Shown: positions 54,147 through 63,557, counted from the stretch's first letter. The stretch: 64,000 nucleotides of DNA from Pseudomonas sp. MWU13-2100 (GCF_023242365.1 NZ_JALLIX010000030.1:16785-80784), one strand, 5' to 3'. Notes: generated by a model not told the origin, from the sequence alone. A program made the numbers and translations.

Positions 54147-54917
54147 CTAGCGGATGACTATACCGCGCGCGGCCATATAGGCCTTGGCTTCCGGCACCGT
54201 GTACTCGCCGAAGTGGAAAATGCTCGCCGCCAGCACCGCGCTGGCGTGGCCTTCAAGAATCCCGTCGGCCAGGTGCTGGAGGTTGCCGACCCCGCCCGAA
54301 GCGATCACCGGAATGCCCAGGGCATCGCTGATGGCGCGGGTCACGCCGAGGTCGAAACCGCTTTTCATGCCGTCCTGGTCCATGCTGGTGAGCAGGATTT
54401 CGCCGGCACCGAGGCCTTCCATCTTCTTCGCCCACTCCACCGCATCGAGCCCGGTGGGCTTGCGCCCGCCGTGGGTGAAGATCTCCCAGCGCGGGGTTTC
54501 GCCCGGCAGCGAGACTTTCTTCGCATCGATGGCGACGACGATGCACTGCGAGCCGAAATGCTGCGCCGCTTCGCCGACAAACTCGGGGTTGAATACCGCC
54601 GCCGTGTTGATCGAGACCTTGTCGGCCCCGGCATTGAGCAGGTTGCGGATATCCTGCACGGTGCGCACGCCGCCGCCGACCGTCAGCGGGATAAACACCT
54701 GGCTGGCCATGCGCTCGACGGTATGCAGCGTGGTGTCACGGCCATCGACGCTGGCGGTGATGTCGAGAAAGGTGATCTCGTCCGCGCCCTGCTCGTCGTA
54801 GCGCCGGGCGATTTCCACCGGGTCACCGGCATCGCGGATGTTCTCGAACTTGACGCCCTTGACCACGCGACCGTTGTCGACGTCCAGGCAAGGGATAATG
54901 CGTTTGGCCAGCGCCAT
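54147..54917 (-). CDS. hisF: Imidazole glycerol phosphate synthase, cyclase subunit
   Basis: 256 residues, TIM barrel. Histidine biosynthesis: joins PRFAR with ammonia from HisH to give IGP and AICAR. Catalytic Asp11 in IPCLDVDNGRVVKG and Asp in SMDQDGMKSGFD; phosphate loops TVGGGVRTVQD and ASGGVGNLQH. Starts nine bases after hisA. Confidence 0.97.
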   Translation of the reverse strand: MALAKRIIPCLDVDNGRVVKGVKFENIRDAGDPVEIARRYDEQGADEITFLDITASVDGRDTTLHTVERMASQVFIPLTVGGGVRTVQDIRNLLNAGADKVSINTAAVFNPEFVGEAAQHFGSQCIVVAIDAKKVSLPGETPRWEIFTHGGRKPTGLDAVEWAKKMEGLGAGEILLTSMDQDGMKSGFDLGVTRAISDALGIPVIASGGVGNLQHLADGILEGHASAVLAASIFHFGEYTVPEAKAYMAARGIVIR

Positions 54918-54926
54918 GGTCAGTCC

Positions 54927-55664
54927 TCAGCCTTGGTACGAATCGCAGAAGGCTTGCGCCTCGGCGACATCGAGGGTGCCTTCGTAGATCGCCCGGCCGG
55001 TGATCGCGCCGATGATGCCCGGCGCCTTGGCGTCCAGCAGGGCCTTGATATCGCCCAGGTTGTGGATACCGCCGGAAGCGATCACCGGGATCCGGGTGGC
55101 CGCGGCCAGGGCGGCGGTGAAGGGCACGTTGCAGCCCTGCATCATGCCGTCTTTGGCGATATCGGTGTAGACGATGGCGGACACGCCGTCGGCTTCGAAG
55201 CGCTTGGCCAGGTCGATCACCTGCACCGTGCTGACCTCGGCCCAGCCGTCGGTGGCGACAAAACCGTCCTTGGCGTCCAGGCCGACAATGACCTTGCCCG
55301 GGAACGCGCGGCAGGCTTGCGCGACGAACGCCGGGTCCTTCACCGCCTTGGTGCCGATGATCACGTAGCTCACGCCGGCCTTGACGTAGTGCTCGATGGT
55401 TTCCAGGGAGCGGATCCCGCCGCCGATCTGGATCGGCAGGTTCGGGTAGCGCCTGGCGATGGCGGTGACCACCTCGCCGTTGACCGGCTGGCCTTCGAAG
55501 GCGCCGTTCAGGTCGACCAGATGCAGACGGCGGCAGCCGCCCTCCACCCACTTGGCAGCCATGCTCACCGGGTCATCGGAGAACACCGTGGAATCTTCCA
55601 TGCGGCCCTGGCGCAGACGTACGCAGGCACCGTCCTTGAGATCGATAGCGGGGATAATCAGCAT
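54927..55664 (-). CDS. hisA: Phosphoribosylformimino-AICAR phosphate isomerase
   Basis: 245 residues, TIM barrel homologous to HisF. Catalytic Asp in IPAIDLKDGACVRL and Asp in YTDIAKDGMMQG, phosphate sites QIGGGIRSLET and ASGGIHNLGD. Fourth step of histidine synthesis. 41 bp after the DUF2164 gene. Confidence 0.97.
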   Translation of the reverse strand: MLIIPAIDLKDGACVRLRQGRMEDSTVFSDDPVSMAAKWVEGGCRRLHLVDLNGAFEGQPVNGEVVTAIARRYPNLPIQIGGGIRSLETIEHYVKAGVSYVIIGTKAVKDPAFVAQACRAFPGKVIVGLDAKDGFVATDGWAEVSTVQVIDLAKRFEADGVSAIVYTDIAKDGMMQGCNVPFTAALAAATRIPVIASGGIHNLGDIKALLDAKAPGIIGAITGRAIYEGTLDVAEAQAFCDSYQG

Positions 55665-55705
55665 CTGGAAAACCTTAAAGTCGTTTTTTCAGCTTCACTC
55701 GGAAA

Positions 55706-55960
55706 TCAGTTTTTCTCGAGCGCCCACAGGTCGCTTTCGATGCTCTCGAACCTTTCTTTAAGGTGCGTCTGCACATCGAAAATCGCCCTGTTGTAATAGT
55801 GCGGAGCAATTTCACGGGTAAACAGGTCGAGGATTTCAGCCGCTTCGAACGAACCCAGGCTCAGTTCGAAGCGCTCTTCCATGAAGCGCTTGATCTTCTG
55901 ATTGGCCTCGTTCTCCTGTTCGGGAGCGAGGGTCAGGATCGGCGGCTTGATCTTGGCCAT
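55706..55960 (-). CDS. DUF2164 family small protein in the his cluster
   Basis: 84 residues (MAKIKPPILTLAPEQENEANQKIKRFMEERFELSLGSFEAAEILDLFTREIAPHYYNRAIFDVQTHLKERF). The FMEERF and IAPxYYNxAI..V patterns define DUF2164. Its ATG directly follows the hisH stop with no gap, so it is translationally linked within the his operon. Role unknown. Confidence 0.9.
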   Translation of the reverse strand: MAKIKPPILTLAPEQENEANQKIKRFMEERFELSLGSFEAAEILDLFTREIAPHYYNRAIFDVQTHLKERFESIESDLWALEKN

Positions 55961-56599
55961 TTACCAGCGCCCGTCCCAGGCGGCGAAGTTCTGCAGCAAT
56001 TGCAGGCCGTGGGTATGGCTTTTCTCCGGGTGGAACTGCACCGCGAAACGCGAACCCTCGGCCAGCGCCGCGGCGAAGTCGACGCCGTAGTGCCCGCTGC
56101 CCACCACCTGCCGTGGGTTGCCGGCGGCGATGTAGTAGCTGTGCACGAAGTAGAAGCGCGCCAGGTCCGGGATGTTGTGCCACAGCGGGTGATCCACCGC
56201 CTGTTGCACTTCGTTCCAGCCCATGTGCGGCACTTTCAGGTGTTCGCCGTCCTCGTGCCGGTCCTTGGCGAACAGCTTCACCTGGCCGGGAAACAGGCCG
56301 ATGCAGTCGACGCCGGCGTTCTCTTCGCTATGCTCGAGCAAGGCCTGCATGCCGACACAGATACCAAGGAAAGGACGGTCCTGGCTGACCTCGCGGACCA
56401 GCGAATCGAAGCCCAGGCGACGGATCTCGGCCATGCAGTCGCGAATCGCACCGACGCCGGGGAAGACCACCCGATCGGCTTCGCGAATCACAGCGGCATC
56501 GCTGGTGATCAGCACCTTGCCGGCCCCCACGTGCTCGAGGGCCTTGGCCACCGAGTGCAGGTTACCCATGCCGTAATCGATAACCGCGACCGTCTGCAT
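55961..56599 (-). CDS. hisH: Imidazole glycerol phosphate synthase, glutaminase subunit
   Basis: 212 residues from the ATG at 56599 (MQTVAVIDYGMGN). Class I amidotransferase: nucleophile Cys in FLGICVGMQALLEHSEEN, and His/Glu in FAVQFHPEKSHTHG. Feeds ammonia to HisF. Its start codon overlaps the hisB stop (TAATG). Confidence 0.97.
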   Translation of the reverse strand: MQTVAVIDYGMGNLHSVAKALEHVGAGKVLITSDAAVIREADRVVFPGVGAIRDCMAEIRRLGFDSLVREVSQDRPFLGICVGMQALLEHSEENAGVDCIGLFPGQVKLFAKDRHEDGEHLKVPHMGWNEVQQAVDHPLWHNIPDLARFYFVHSYYIAAGNPRQVVGSGHYGVDFAAALAEGSRFAVQFHPEKSHTHGLQLLQNFAAWDGRW

Positions 56600-57192
56600 T
56601 ACAGGACGCCCTTGGTCGAAGGCATTTGCCCGGCCATGCGCTCGTCGAGCTCGACGGCCATGCGCAGGGCGCGACCGAAGGCCTTGAACACGGTTTCGAT
56701 CTGGTGGTGGGTGTTGCTGCCACGCAGGTTGTCGATGTGCAGGCTGACCAGCGCGTGGTTGACGAAGCCCTGGAAGAACTCCTGGAACAGGTCGACATCG
56801 AAGCCGCCGACGGTGGCCCGGGTGTAGGGCACGTGCATCTGCAGGCCGGGACGGCCGGAGAAGTCGATGACCACCCGCGACAGCGCTTCGTCCAGCGGGA
56901 CATAGGCGTGACCGTAGCGACGGATGCCTTTTTTGTCGCCGATGGCTTTGGCGAAGGCCTGCCCCAGGGTGATACCGACGTCTTCCACGGTGTGGTGGTC
57001 GTCGATATGCAGGTCGCCCTTGCACTCGATATCCAGGTCGATCAGCCCGTGACGGGCGATCTGGTCGAGCATGTGTTCAAGAAAAGGCACACCGATATCA
57101 AATCGGGCCTTTCCGGTGCCATCCAGGTTGATCGAGGCTTTGATCTGGGTTTCCAGAGTGTCGCGCTCGACGGACGCCTTACGTTCGGCCAT
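56599..57192 (-). CDS. hisB: Imidazoleglycerol-phosphate dehydratase
   Basis: 197 residues from the ATG at 57192 (MAERKASVERDTLET); the monofunctional form, without the phosphatase domain of enteric HisB. Mn-binding motifs GVPFLEHMLDQIARHG, DDHHTVEDVGI and SNTHHQIETVFKA. First gene of the his unit here. Confidence 0.97.
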   Translation of the reverse strand: MAERKASVERDTLETQIKASINLDGTGKARFDIGVPFLEHMLDQIARHGLIDLDIECKGDLHIDDHHTVEDVGITLGQAFAKAIGDKKGIRRYGHAYVPLDEALSRVVIDFSGRPGLQMHVPYTRATVGGFDVDLFQEFFQGFVNHALVSLHIDNLRGSNTHHQIETVFKAFGRALRMAVELDERMAGQMPSTKGVL

Positions 57193-57371
57193 CACCAGCT
57201 CCGCAAAATCATTGGGCGAAAAAGGCAACCATTATAGGGGCGCGGGCGGCAAACAGAAACACACAAGGTGAACTCCCGGACGGGCTGAATCCAGGCGTGT
57301 CGGGGATATACCTGTCAGGACAAGCAGAAACGTTGTCCGAAGAGAAGCGCAATGCCTTGGCACTGCGCGCC

Positions 57372-57402
57372 CCTGTAGGAGCCGGCAAGCCGGCCCCTGC
57401 GA
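57372..57402. repeat. Single REP half-element
   Basis: GTAGGAGCCGGCAAGCCGGC palindrome just beyond the end of the MFS gene; no inverse partner nearby. Confidence 0.65.
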
Positions 57403-57407
57403 GGTGA

Positions 57408-59069
57408 TCAGTGGAACAGCACCGCCGTCTTCTGCAGCGTGACCCATACGCCCCATACCAACGGAATGCCCACCACCAGCCAGGCGGCAACCGCCATCGG
57501 CTTGCTGCCCGGCGCGGCTTTCCACTCCAGCACGGTAGTGCTGTCAGCGCCCTTGTCATGACCCAGCGCCTGTTCGGCGGCGAGTTCCGCATCGGTCATG
57601 AAGTACTTGTCGGCCACCGGACGCACCAGCAGGTTGCAGATGAAACCCAGCACCAGCAGGCCGGCGAGGATGTACAAGGTGATGTCGTAGGCCGCGGCGC
57701 GCTCGACGCCGAGGCTCAGCTGGTATTCGCGCAGGTAGTTCACCAGCACCGGCCCCAGCACCCCGGCTGCCGCCCAGGCGGTCAGCAGGCGGCCGTGGAT
57801 CGCGCCGACCATCTGTGTACCGAACAGGTCCGCCAGGTAAGCCGGCACCGTGGCAAAACCACCGCCGTACATCGACAGGATCACGCAGAACGCGGCGACG
57901 AACAGCGCGACGCTACCCAGGTGACCAAGGCTCGGCACCGACGCATAGAGCGCGACGCCCAGGGCGAAGAACACGAAGTAGGTCGCCTTGCGGCCGATAT
58001 AGTCCGAGAACGAGGCCCAGAAGAACCGACCGCCGATGTTGAACAGGCTGAGCAAACCGGTGAACCCGGCTGCGATCGCGGCGATCTGGCCCAGTTGCGT
58101 GGCGTCCAGTTGACTGAACGTCAGGCCGTTGCCGAGCAATTTACCGGCGAAGACTTCCTGCAGCAGGGGCGAAGCCATGCCGAGGATGCCGATACCGGCG
58201 GATACGTTCAGGCACAGCACCAGCCACACCAGACGGAACTGCGGGGTCTTCCAGGCCACGTTCACATGCACGTGACGATGGGTAATCATCGCGTTGCTGC
58301 TCTTCTTCAGCGGTGCGGTCCAGCCCTCGGGCTTCCAGCCGGTTGGCGGCACGCGGTACGACAGTGCGCCGCCGATCATGAAGACGAAGTAGATCGCCGC
58401 CATCACCACAAAGCTCTGCCACACGCCGACGCTGGTGGGGGATGCGAAATGGCCCATCAAGGCCGCCGCCAGCGGCGCACCGACCATCGCGCCGCCGCCG
58501 AAGCCCATGATCGCCATGCCGGTGGCCATGCCGCGCTTGTCCGGGAACCACTTGATCAGGGTCGAGACCGGCGAGATATAGCCCAGGCCCAGACCGATAC
58601 CACCGATCACCCCGGAACCGATCCACATCAGCCAGATCTGGTGGGTATAGACTCCCAGCGCCGAGATCAGCAGGCCACCACACCAGCACAGCGCCGATAC
58701 CACGCCAGCTTTGCGCGGGCCGGCACGCTCCAGCCAGCCGCCCCAGATCGCCGCCGAGCAACCGAGGAAGATGAAGAACAGGGTGTAGATCCAGCCGAGC
58801 ATGGAAATCGGCCAATCACACTGCGACGAGAACACTTGTGCGATAAAGCTCGTGTCCGGCGCGCAAGCGAGCGGAGCAGTGATGCCCAACGCCTTGGACA
58901 ACGGCAACCAGAACACCGAGAAACCATAGGCCATGCCGATGCACAGGTGGATGGCCAGGGCGGCCGGCGGAACCAGCCAGCGGTTGAAGCCGGGCTTGGC
59001 GATGATGCGCTCCTTTGACAGGAACGCCGGCTCAGCGGCTTGAATGTCCGCTGTAATGCTAGTGCTCAT
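57408..59069 (-). CDS. OFA-family MFS transporter
   Basis: 553 residues from the ATG at 59069 (MSTSITADIQAAEPAF), with GGGGGAG upstream. About 12 TM helices of the oxalate/formate antiporter (OFA) family: RWLVPPAALAIHLCIGMAYGFSVF at TM1, an unusual TM1-TM2 loop with two cysteines (ACAPDTSFIAQVFSSQCDW), GGIGLGLGYISPVSTLIKWFPDKRGMATGMAIMGFGGGA (the family motif) and ASFSDYIGRKATYF. Carboxylate substrates such as oxalate, formate or pyruvate are typical; the substrate here is not evident. Monocistronic. Confidence 0.9.
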   Translation of the reverse strand: MSTSITADIQAAEPAFLSKERIIAKPGFNRWLVPPAALAIHLCIGMAYGFSVFWLPLSKALGITAPLACAPDTSFIAQVFSSQCDWPISMLGWIYTLFFIFLGCSAAIWGGWLERAGPRKAGVVSALCWCGGLLISALGVYTHQIWLMWIGSGVIGGIGLGLGYISPVSTLIKWFPDKRGMATGMAIMGFGGGAMVGAPLAAALMGHFASPTSVGVWQSFVVMAAIYFVFMIGGALSYRVPPTGWKPEGWTAPLKKSSNAMITHRHVHVNVAWKTPQFRLVWLVLCLNVSAGIGILGMASPLLQEVFAGKLLGNGLTFSQLDATQLGQIAAIAAGFTGLLSLFNIGGRFFWASFSDYIGRKATYFVFFALGVALYASVPSLGHLGSVALFVAAFCVILSMYGGGFATVPAYLADLFGTQMVGAIHGRLLTAWAAAGVLGPVLVNYLREYQLSLGVERAAAYDITLYILAGLLVLGFICNLLVRPVADKYFMTDAELAAEQALGHDKGADSTTVLEWKAAPGSKPMAVAAWLVVGIPLVWGVWVTLQKTAVLFH

Positions 59070-59424
59070 TTGAAGTGTCTCCCCCAATTGAAATGATGAT
59101 TCGCCGGCCACACATCACTCCCGACCTTGGTGCACGCAGGCTTGGCCGTGTTATCGAGTGCCGCTTGTTACGCGACAATAAGTCGCAGAAGGACGGACGA
59201 ACCATGAGAGGTTACCATCTGCCCAAGACAGCACAATCAGACTGATACGCTCTTTATGCAATGCAACTGCTCTGATTTCCTGTAGGAGTAGCCGGTCGAC
59301 GCTCGATTGCTCGCGATCCGCCGCAGGCAGCCATCAGACCCGAACGCAGATGGCAGCCGAAAGAGCGCCATCGCGAGCAAGCTTGCTCCCACAGAAACAC
59401 CAGCCCCGGACATTCGAGGAATTT
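59070..59424. other. Intergenic gap with REP-type element
   Basis: 355 bp between divergent genes. An inverted pair lies at about 59279-59394, with arms around CTGTAGGAGTAGCCGGTCGA and ATCGCGAGCAAGCTTGCTCC, and a small palindrome GCGAC-AATAA-GTCGC at 59172-59186 near the MFS start. No gene is seen. Confidence 0.65.
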
Positions 59425-59823
59425 ATGCCCATCGTTGTCGAGTCCCTCACCGAAGCCACCTACCAGGACCAGCAGGATCTGCAGAAGATCTACCTGGATG
59501 CTCCCGCCTGGCTTTTCGCCCCGCAAGCCGACGGCCAGCAACTGATCGAGGCCGCCCTGGCCGACGGCAGCCTGATCGCCGGACGCTTCAACGACCGGCT
59601 GCTGGGCGCGGCGCGCCTGGAGCGGCGGGCGGACCTTTGGCTCCTGTCCCAACTTTGCGTCAGAAAAGTCACCAGACGCCGCGGGGTGGCTGAACGCCTC
59701 GTGGCGGAAGCCGCACGGATGGCCAGGCTGGCTGGCGCGCAACTGCGACTCCTGGCCCCGATCGGACATCCCGAGGCCCAGGCACTGGCGGCCAAGCTGC
59801 GGATTCCCCTGGATCCGCTCTAG
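59425..59823 (+). CDS. PanM/PanZ-like GNAT acetyltransferase
   Basis: 132 residues from the ATG at 59425 (MPIVVESLTEATYQDQQDLQKIY), with GAGGA upstream. A single GNAT domain with the acetyl-CoA loop VTRRRGVAERLVAEA. Segments YQDQQDLQKIYLDAP, AGRFNDRLLGAARL and LCVRKVTRRRGVAERL align by eye with E. coli PanM, which binds PanD and promotes its self-cleavage in an acetyl-CoA-dependent way. So a role in pantothenate control is possible, but the C-terminus (HPEAQALAAKLRIPLDPL) differs. Any PanD partner is outside the window. Confidence 0.8.
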   Translation: MPIVVESLTEATYQDQQDLQKIYLDAPAWLFAPQADGQQLIEAALADGSLIAGRFNDRLLGAARLERRADLWLLSQLCVRKVTRRRGVAERLVAEAARMARLAGAQLRLLAPIGHPEAQALAAKLRIPLDPL

Positions 59824-59907
59824 GGATCATCCCTGCCCTGTCGCCAGCCCTGTAACGCTATACTCGCGGGCTAAATTTCAAATTCCACTGACTACAAGGA
59901 CTCGCCC

Positions 59908-62121
59908 ATGAAAGCGTTCGGCAAAATCCTGGGTCTGGGGCTTCTCGGATTGTTGCTGATCATCGTGGCGGCAGGCTTTGCCCTGACCCACCTGTTCAAT
60001 CCCAACGACTACAAAGACGAGATTCGCCAGATTGCCCGCGACAAGGCCCACATTGAGCTGACCCTCAATGGCGACATCGGCTGGAGCCTTTTCCCTTGGC
60101 TGGGCCTGGAGCTGCACGATGCCAGCGTGGCGACCCTGGTCACCCCGACCCAGCCGTTCGCCGACCTGCAGATGCTCGGCCTGTCAGTGCGTGTCCTGCC
60201 GCTGCTGCGCCGTGAAGTGCAGATGAGCGACGTCCGCGTCGAAGGCCTGAACCTGCGGCTCAACCGCGACAAGGACGGCCACGGCAACTGGCAGGACATC
60301 GGCCGCCCGGCCCCTGGCGCCAGCCTCACCGCGCAGACCGCCAAGGCCACCGAGCCGGCCGAACCCGCCGCGGAAGAAAAACCCTCGCAGCCGATCCGCC
60401 TGGACATCGACAGCCTGACCGTGAACAACGCCCGGATCGAATTCAACGATGAAAAAACCGGCCGCCAGATCACCTCGGAAAGCATCCAGCTGAGCACCGG
60501 CGCGGTGCATGAGGGCAAGGAAATCCCGGTCAAGTTCACCGCCTTCTTCGGCACCAACCAGCCGGTCCTGCGTGCCCGCACCGAACTCAGCGGTAACCTG
60601 CGTTTCGACCGCGTGCTCAAGCGCTACCAGTTCGAGGACATGCGCCTCGGTGGCGAACTCTCGGGCGACCCGCTGCAAGGCAAACCGCTGACCTTCTCGG
60701 CCCAGGGCCAGTTGCTGGTGGACATGGCGGCGAATATCGCCGAATGGACCAACCTGAAGTTGTCGGCCAACCAGCTGCGTGCCCTCGGCGAACTGAAGGT
60801 CAATGAGCTGAACAAGACCCCGCAATTCAACGGCACGCTGTCAATTGCCCAACTGGACCTGATGAAGTTTCTCGACAGTATCGGCCAGCCCCTGCCGAGC
60901 GTGGCCGACGGCAGCCTGAGCAAGGTCGAGCTGGTCACCCACCTCACCGGCACGCCCACCAGCCTGGTGCTGGACGGCCTCAACCTGAAGCTCGATGACA
61001 GCAATTTCAGCGGCCGCGTCGCCATCGAGGACTTCGCCAAGCAATCCCTGCGCGTGCAACTCAAGGGCGACAAGTTCGACGCCGACCGCTACCTGCCGCC
61101 GAAATCGGCCGACGCCAACAGCGCGTCGAAAGTCCGTCAGGCCGAGGTGATGAACAGCGAGGCCAATGCCATCGCCAGCAGCTCGCCATTGCCGGAATCC
61201 CCGACCAAGGGTGCCTGGAGCAGCGACAAGCTGCTGCCCATCGAGCGCCTGCGCAGTGCCGATGTGGACGCCGATCTCAGCTTCGACCAGCTCACCCTGA
61301 AGAAACTGCCGATCAACAACGCCGCCCTCAAGGCCAGCGGCCTGGGCGGCGTGCTGACCCTCGGCGACCTGCGCGGCGAGCTCTACAGCGGCAGCTTCAG
61401 CGCCAAGGGCAGCCTCGACGTGCGCCCCGACGTCCCGCGCCTGAGCCTGCAGACACAGCTGAACCGGGTACCGATCGAACGCGTCCTGCAAGCCCAGGGA
61501 CAGAAGCCGCCGGTCAAGGGCGCCCTGACCCTCAACAGCGACCTCAGCGCCACCGGCAACAGCCAGAAGGCCCTGATCGACAGCCTCAACGGCACGGCCA
61601 GCTTCACCCTCAACGACGGCCTGCTGCTCAACGCCAACCTCGAACAGCAACTGTGCACCGGCATCGCCACCCTCAACCGCAAGACCCTGAGCAGCGAACC
61701 GCGAGGCAAGGACACCCCCTTCCAGGACCTCAAGGGCAGCCTGAACCTGCACAATGGCGTGGCCAGCAACCCGGACCTGAAGGTCCGCATCCCGGGTCTG
61801 AGCGTCAATGGCAACGGCGATGTCGACCTGCGCGTGCTGGGCATGGACTACCGCGTCGGCATCATCGTCGAAGGCGACAAGAGCGACATGCCGGACCCGG
61901 CCTGCCAGGTCAACGAACGTTTCGCCGGGATCGAATGGCCGCTGCGCTGCCGTGGTCCGCTGGAACTGGGCGCCAAGGCCTGCCGCATCGACAAGGACGG
62001 CCTCGGCCAGGTCGCCGCGCGCCTGGCCGGCAACAAACTGAGCGAGAAAGTTGAAGAAAAGCTCGGCGACAAGGTCAGTCCCGAACTCAAGGACGCACTC
62101 AAGGGACTGTTCAAGCGATGA
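59908..62121 (+). CDS. asmA: AsmA family protein
   Basis: 737 residues. N-terminal TM (MKAFGKILGLGLLGLLLIIVAAGFAL) then the AsmA domain (FNPNDYKDEIRQIARDKAHIELTLNGDIGWSLFPWLGLELHDASV), a long beta-rich periplasmic body, and the conserved C-terminal AsmA_2 region (GTASFTLNDGLLLNANLEQQLC, DLKGSLNLHNGVASNPDLKVRIPGLSVNGNGDVDLRVLGMDYRVGI). Members are bridge-like lipid-transfer proteins linking the two membranes. Last codons overlap the mutY start (ATGA), so the two are coupled. Confidence 0.94.
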   Translation: MKAFGKILGLGLLGLLLIIVAAGFALTHLFNPNDYKDEIRQIARDKAHIELTLNGDIGWSLFPWLGLELHDASVATLVTPTQPFADLQMLGLSVRVLPLLRREVQMSDVRVEGLNLRLNRDKDGHGNWQDIGRPAPGASLTAQTAKATEPAEPAAEEKPSQPIRLDIDSLTVNNARIEFNDEKTGRQITSESIQLSTGAVHEGKEIPVKFTAFFGTNQPVLRARTELSGNLRFDRVLKRYQFEDMRLGGELSGDPLQGKPLTFSAQGQLLVDMAANIAEWTNLKLSANQLRALGELKVNELNKTPQFNGTLSIAQLDLMKFLDSIGQPLPSVADGSLSKVELVTHLTGTPTSLVLDGLNLKLDDSNFSGRVAIEDFAKQSLRVQLKGDKFDADRYLPPKSADANSASKVRQAEVMNSEANAIASSSPLPESPTKGAWSSDKLLPIERLRSADVDADLSFDQLTLKKLPINNAALKASGLGGVLTLGDLRGELYSGSFSAKGSLDVRPDVPRLSLQTQLNRVPIERVLQAQGQKPPVKGALTLNSDLSATGNSQKALIDSLNGTASFTLNDGLLLNANLEQQLCTGIATLNRKTLSSEPRGKDTPFQDLKGSLNLHNGVASNPDLKVRIPGLSVNGNGDVDLRVLGMDYRVGIIVEGDKSDMPDPACQVNERFAGIEWPLRCRGPLELGAKACRIDKDGLGQVAARLAGNKLSEKVEEKLGDKVSPELKDALKGLFKR

Positions 62122-63185
62122 GAGCCGAGCAGTTTTCCAGTGCCGTGCTGGACTGGTACGACCGTCACGGCCGCCACGACCTGCCCTGGCAACAAGGCAT
62201 CACGCCGTATCGGGTGTGGGTGTCGGAGATCATGCTGCAACAGACCCAGGTCAGCACCGTGCTGAACTACTTCGACCGCTTCATGGCCTCGCTGCCGACG
62301 GTCGAGGCGCTGGCCGCCGCGCCGGAAGATGAAGTGCTGCACCTGTGGACGGGCCTGGGCTACTACACCCGAGCGCGCAACCTGCAGAAGACCGCGAAGA
62401 TCGTCGTCGCCGAGCATGGCGGCGAGTTTCCCCGCGACGTCGAGAAACTCACCGAGCTGCCGGGCATCGGCCTGTCCACCGCCGGCGCCATCGCCAGTAT
62501 CAGCATGGGCCTGCGCGCGGCGATCCTCGACGGCAACGTCAAGCGCGTGCTGGCGCGCTACACCGCCCAGGAGGGCTACCCGGGCGAGCCCAAGGTGGCC
62601 AAGCAGCTCTGGGCCAACGCCGAACGCTTTACCCCCGACACCCGGGTGAACCATTACACCCAGGCGATGATGGACTTGGGCGCGACCCTGTGCACCCGTA
62701 GCAAACCCAGTTGCCTGCTCTGCCCGCTGAAAGTCGGCTGCGAAGCGCACCTGCTCGGCCTGGAAACCCGCTACCCGATTCCCAAGCCGCGCAAGAGCGT
62801 GCCACAGAAGCGCACCCTGATGCCGCTGCTCGCCAACCGCGAGGGCGCCATTCTGCTTTACCGACGCCCCTCCAGCGGCCTCTGGGGCGGTTTATGGAGC
62901 CTGCCGGAGCTGGACGACCTCGACGACCTGCAACACCTGGCGGCGCAGCACTCGCTGGAACTGGGCGTGCAACAGGCGCTGCCGAACCTGACCCACACCT
63001 TCAGCCACTTCCAGCTGGCCATCGAACCGTGGCTGGTGCAGGTCGAGGCGAATGCCCATCACGTGGCCGAGGCCGACTGGCTCTGGTATAACCTCGCCAC
63101 CCCGCCGCGCCTGGGCCTTGCCGCCCCGGTGAAAAAGCTGCTCAAACGGGCAGCCGACGTTTTGAATGCAGGAGAGTCGTCATGA
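62118..63185 (+). CDS. mutY: A/G-specific adenine glycosylase
   Basis: 355 residues. Removes adenine mispaired with 8-oxoG. Glu37 (SEIMLQQTQV) and Asp138 (ILDGNVKRV) are the catalytic pair, with helix-hairpin-helix LPGIGLSTAGAI, the 4Fe-4S ligands Cys-x6-Cys-x2-Cys-x5-Cys in CTRSKPSCLLCPLKVGC, and a C-terminal NUDIX-like 8-oxoG-recognition domain (GAILLYRRPSSGLWGGLWSLPE). Overlaps yggX by four bases. Confidence 0.97.
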   Translation: MRAEQFSSAVLDWYDRHGRHDLPWQQGITPYRVWVSEIMLQQTQVSTVLNYFDRFMASLPTVEALAAAPEDEVLHLWTGLGYYTRARNLQKTAKIVVAEHGGEFPRDVEKLTELPGIGLSTAGAIASISMGLRAAILDGNVKRVLARYTAQEGYPGEPKVAKQLWANAERFTPDTRVNHYTQAMMDLGATLCTRSKPSCLLCPLKVGCEAHLLGLETRYPIPKPRKSVPQKRTLMPLLANREGAILLYRRPSSGLWGGLWSLPELDDLDDLQHLAAQHSLELGVQQALPNLTHTFSHFQLAIEPWLVQVEANAHHVAEADWLWYNLATPPRLGLAAPVKKLLKRAADVLNAGESS

Positions 63186-63454
63186 CCCGCACCGTAATGT
63201 GCCGCAAGTACCACGAAGAACTGCCCGGCCTTGAGCGCCCTCCGTACCCGGGTGCCAAGGGCCTGGATATTTTCGAACATATTTCGCAGAAAGCCTGGGG
63301 CGACTGGTTGAAGCACCAGACCCTGCTGATCAACGAAAAACGCCTGAACATGATGAACGGTGAAGACCGCAAATATATCCAGGGCGAGATGGACAAGTTC
63401 TTTTCCGGCGAGGAATACGCCAAGGCCGAAGGCTACGTTCCACCGGCCGAATAA
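63182..63454 (+). CDS. yggX: Oxidative damage protection protein YggX (probable Fe(II) trafficking)
   Basis: 90 residues, complete. MTRTVMCRKYHEELPGLERPPYPG carries the conserved Cys7, and the rest (IFEHISQKAWGDWLKHQTLLINEKRLNMMNGEDRKYI) is the helical core. In enteric bacteria it protects Fe-S proteins from superoxide; here it lies directly behind the Fe-S enzyme mutY, the conserved order. Confidence 0.96.
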   Translation: MTRTVMCRKYHEELPGLERPPYPGAKGLDIFEHISQKAWGDWLKHQTLLINEKRLNMMNGEDRKYIQGEMDKFFSGEEYAKAEGYVPPAE

Positions 63455-63518
63455 TCAGGCTTGGAACAGCTTTGGGTCGTAAGCGACGGTAATAATTAAA
63501 TATTTTTTGAAATCGCGC

Positions 63519-63547
63519 TTGACGACCCCTCGAAAAACCAGTTTAAT
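63519..63547 (+). promoter_or_regulatory. Strong sigma-70 promoter of tRNA-Phe
   Basis: TTGACG (63519-63524), a 17 bp spacer, TTTAAT (63542-63547), then a GC-rich discriminator GCGCCCCG typical of stringently controlled stable-RNA promoters. Confidence 0.85.
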
Positions 63548-63557
63548 GCGCCCCGTT

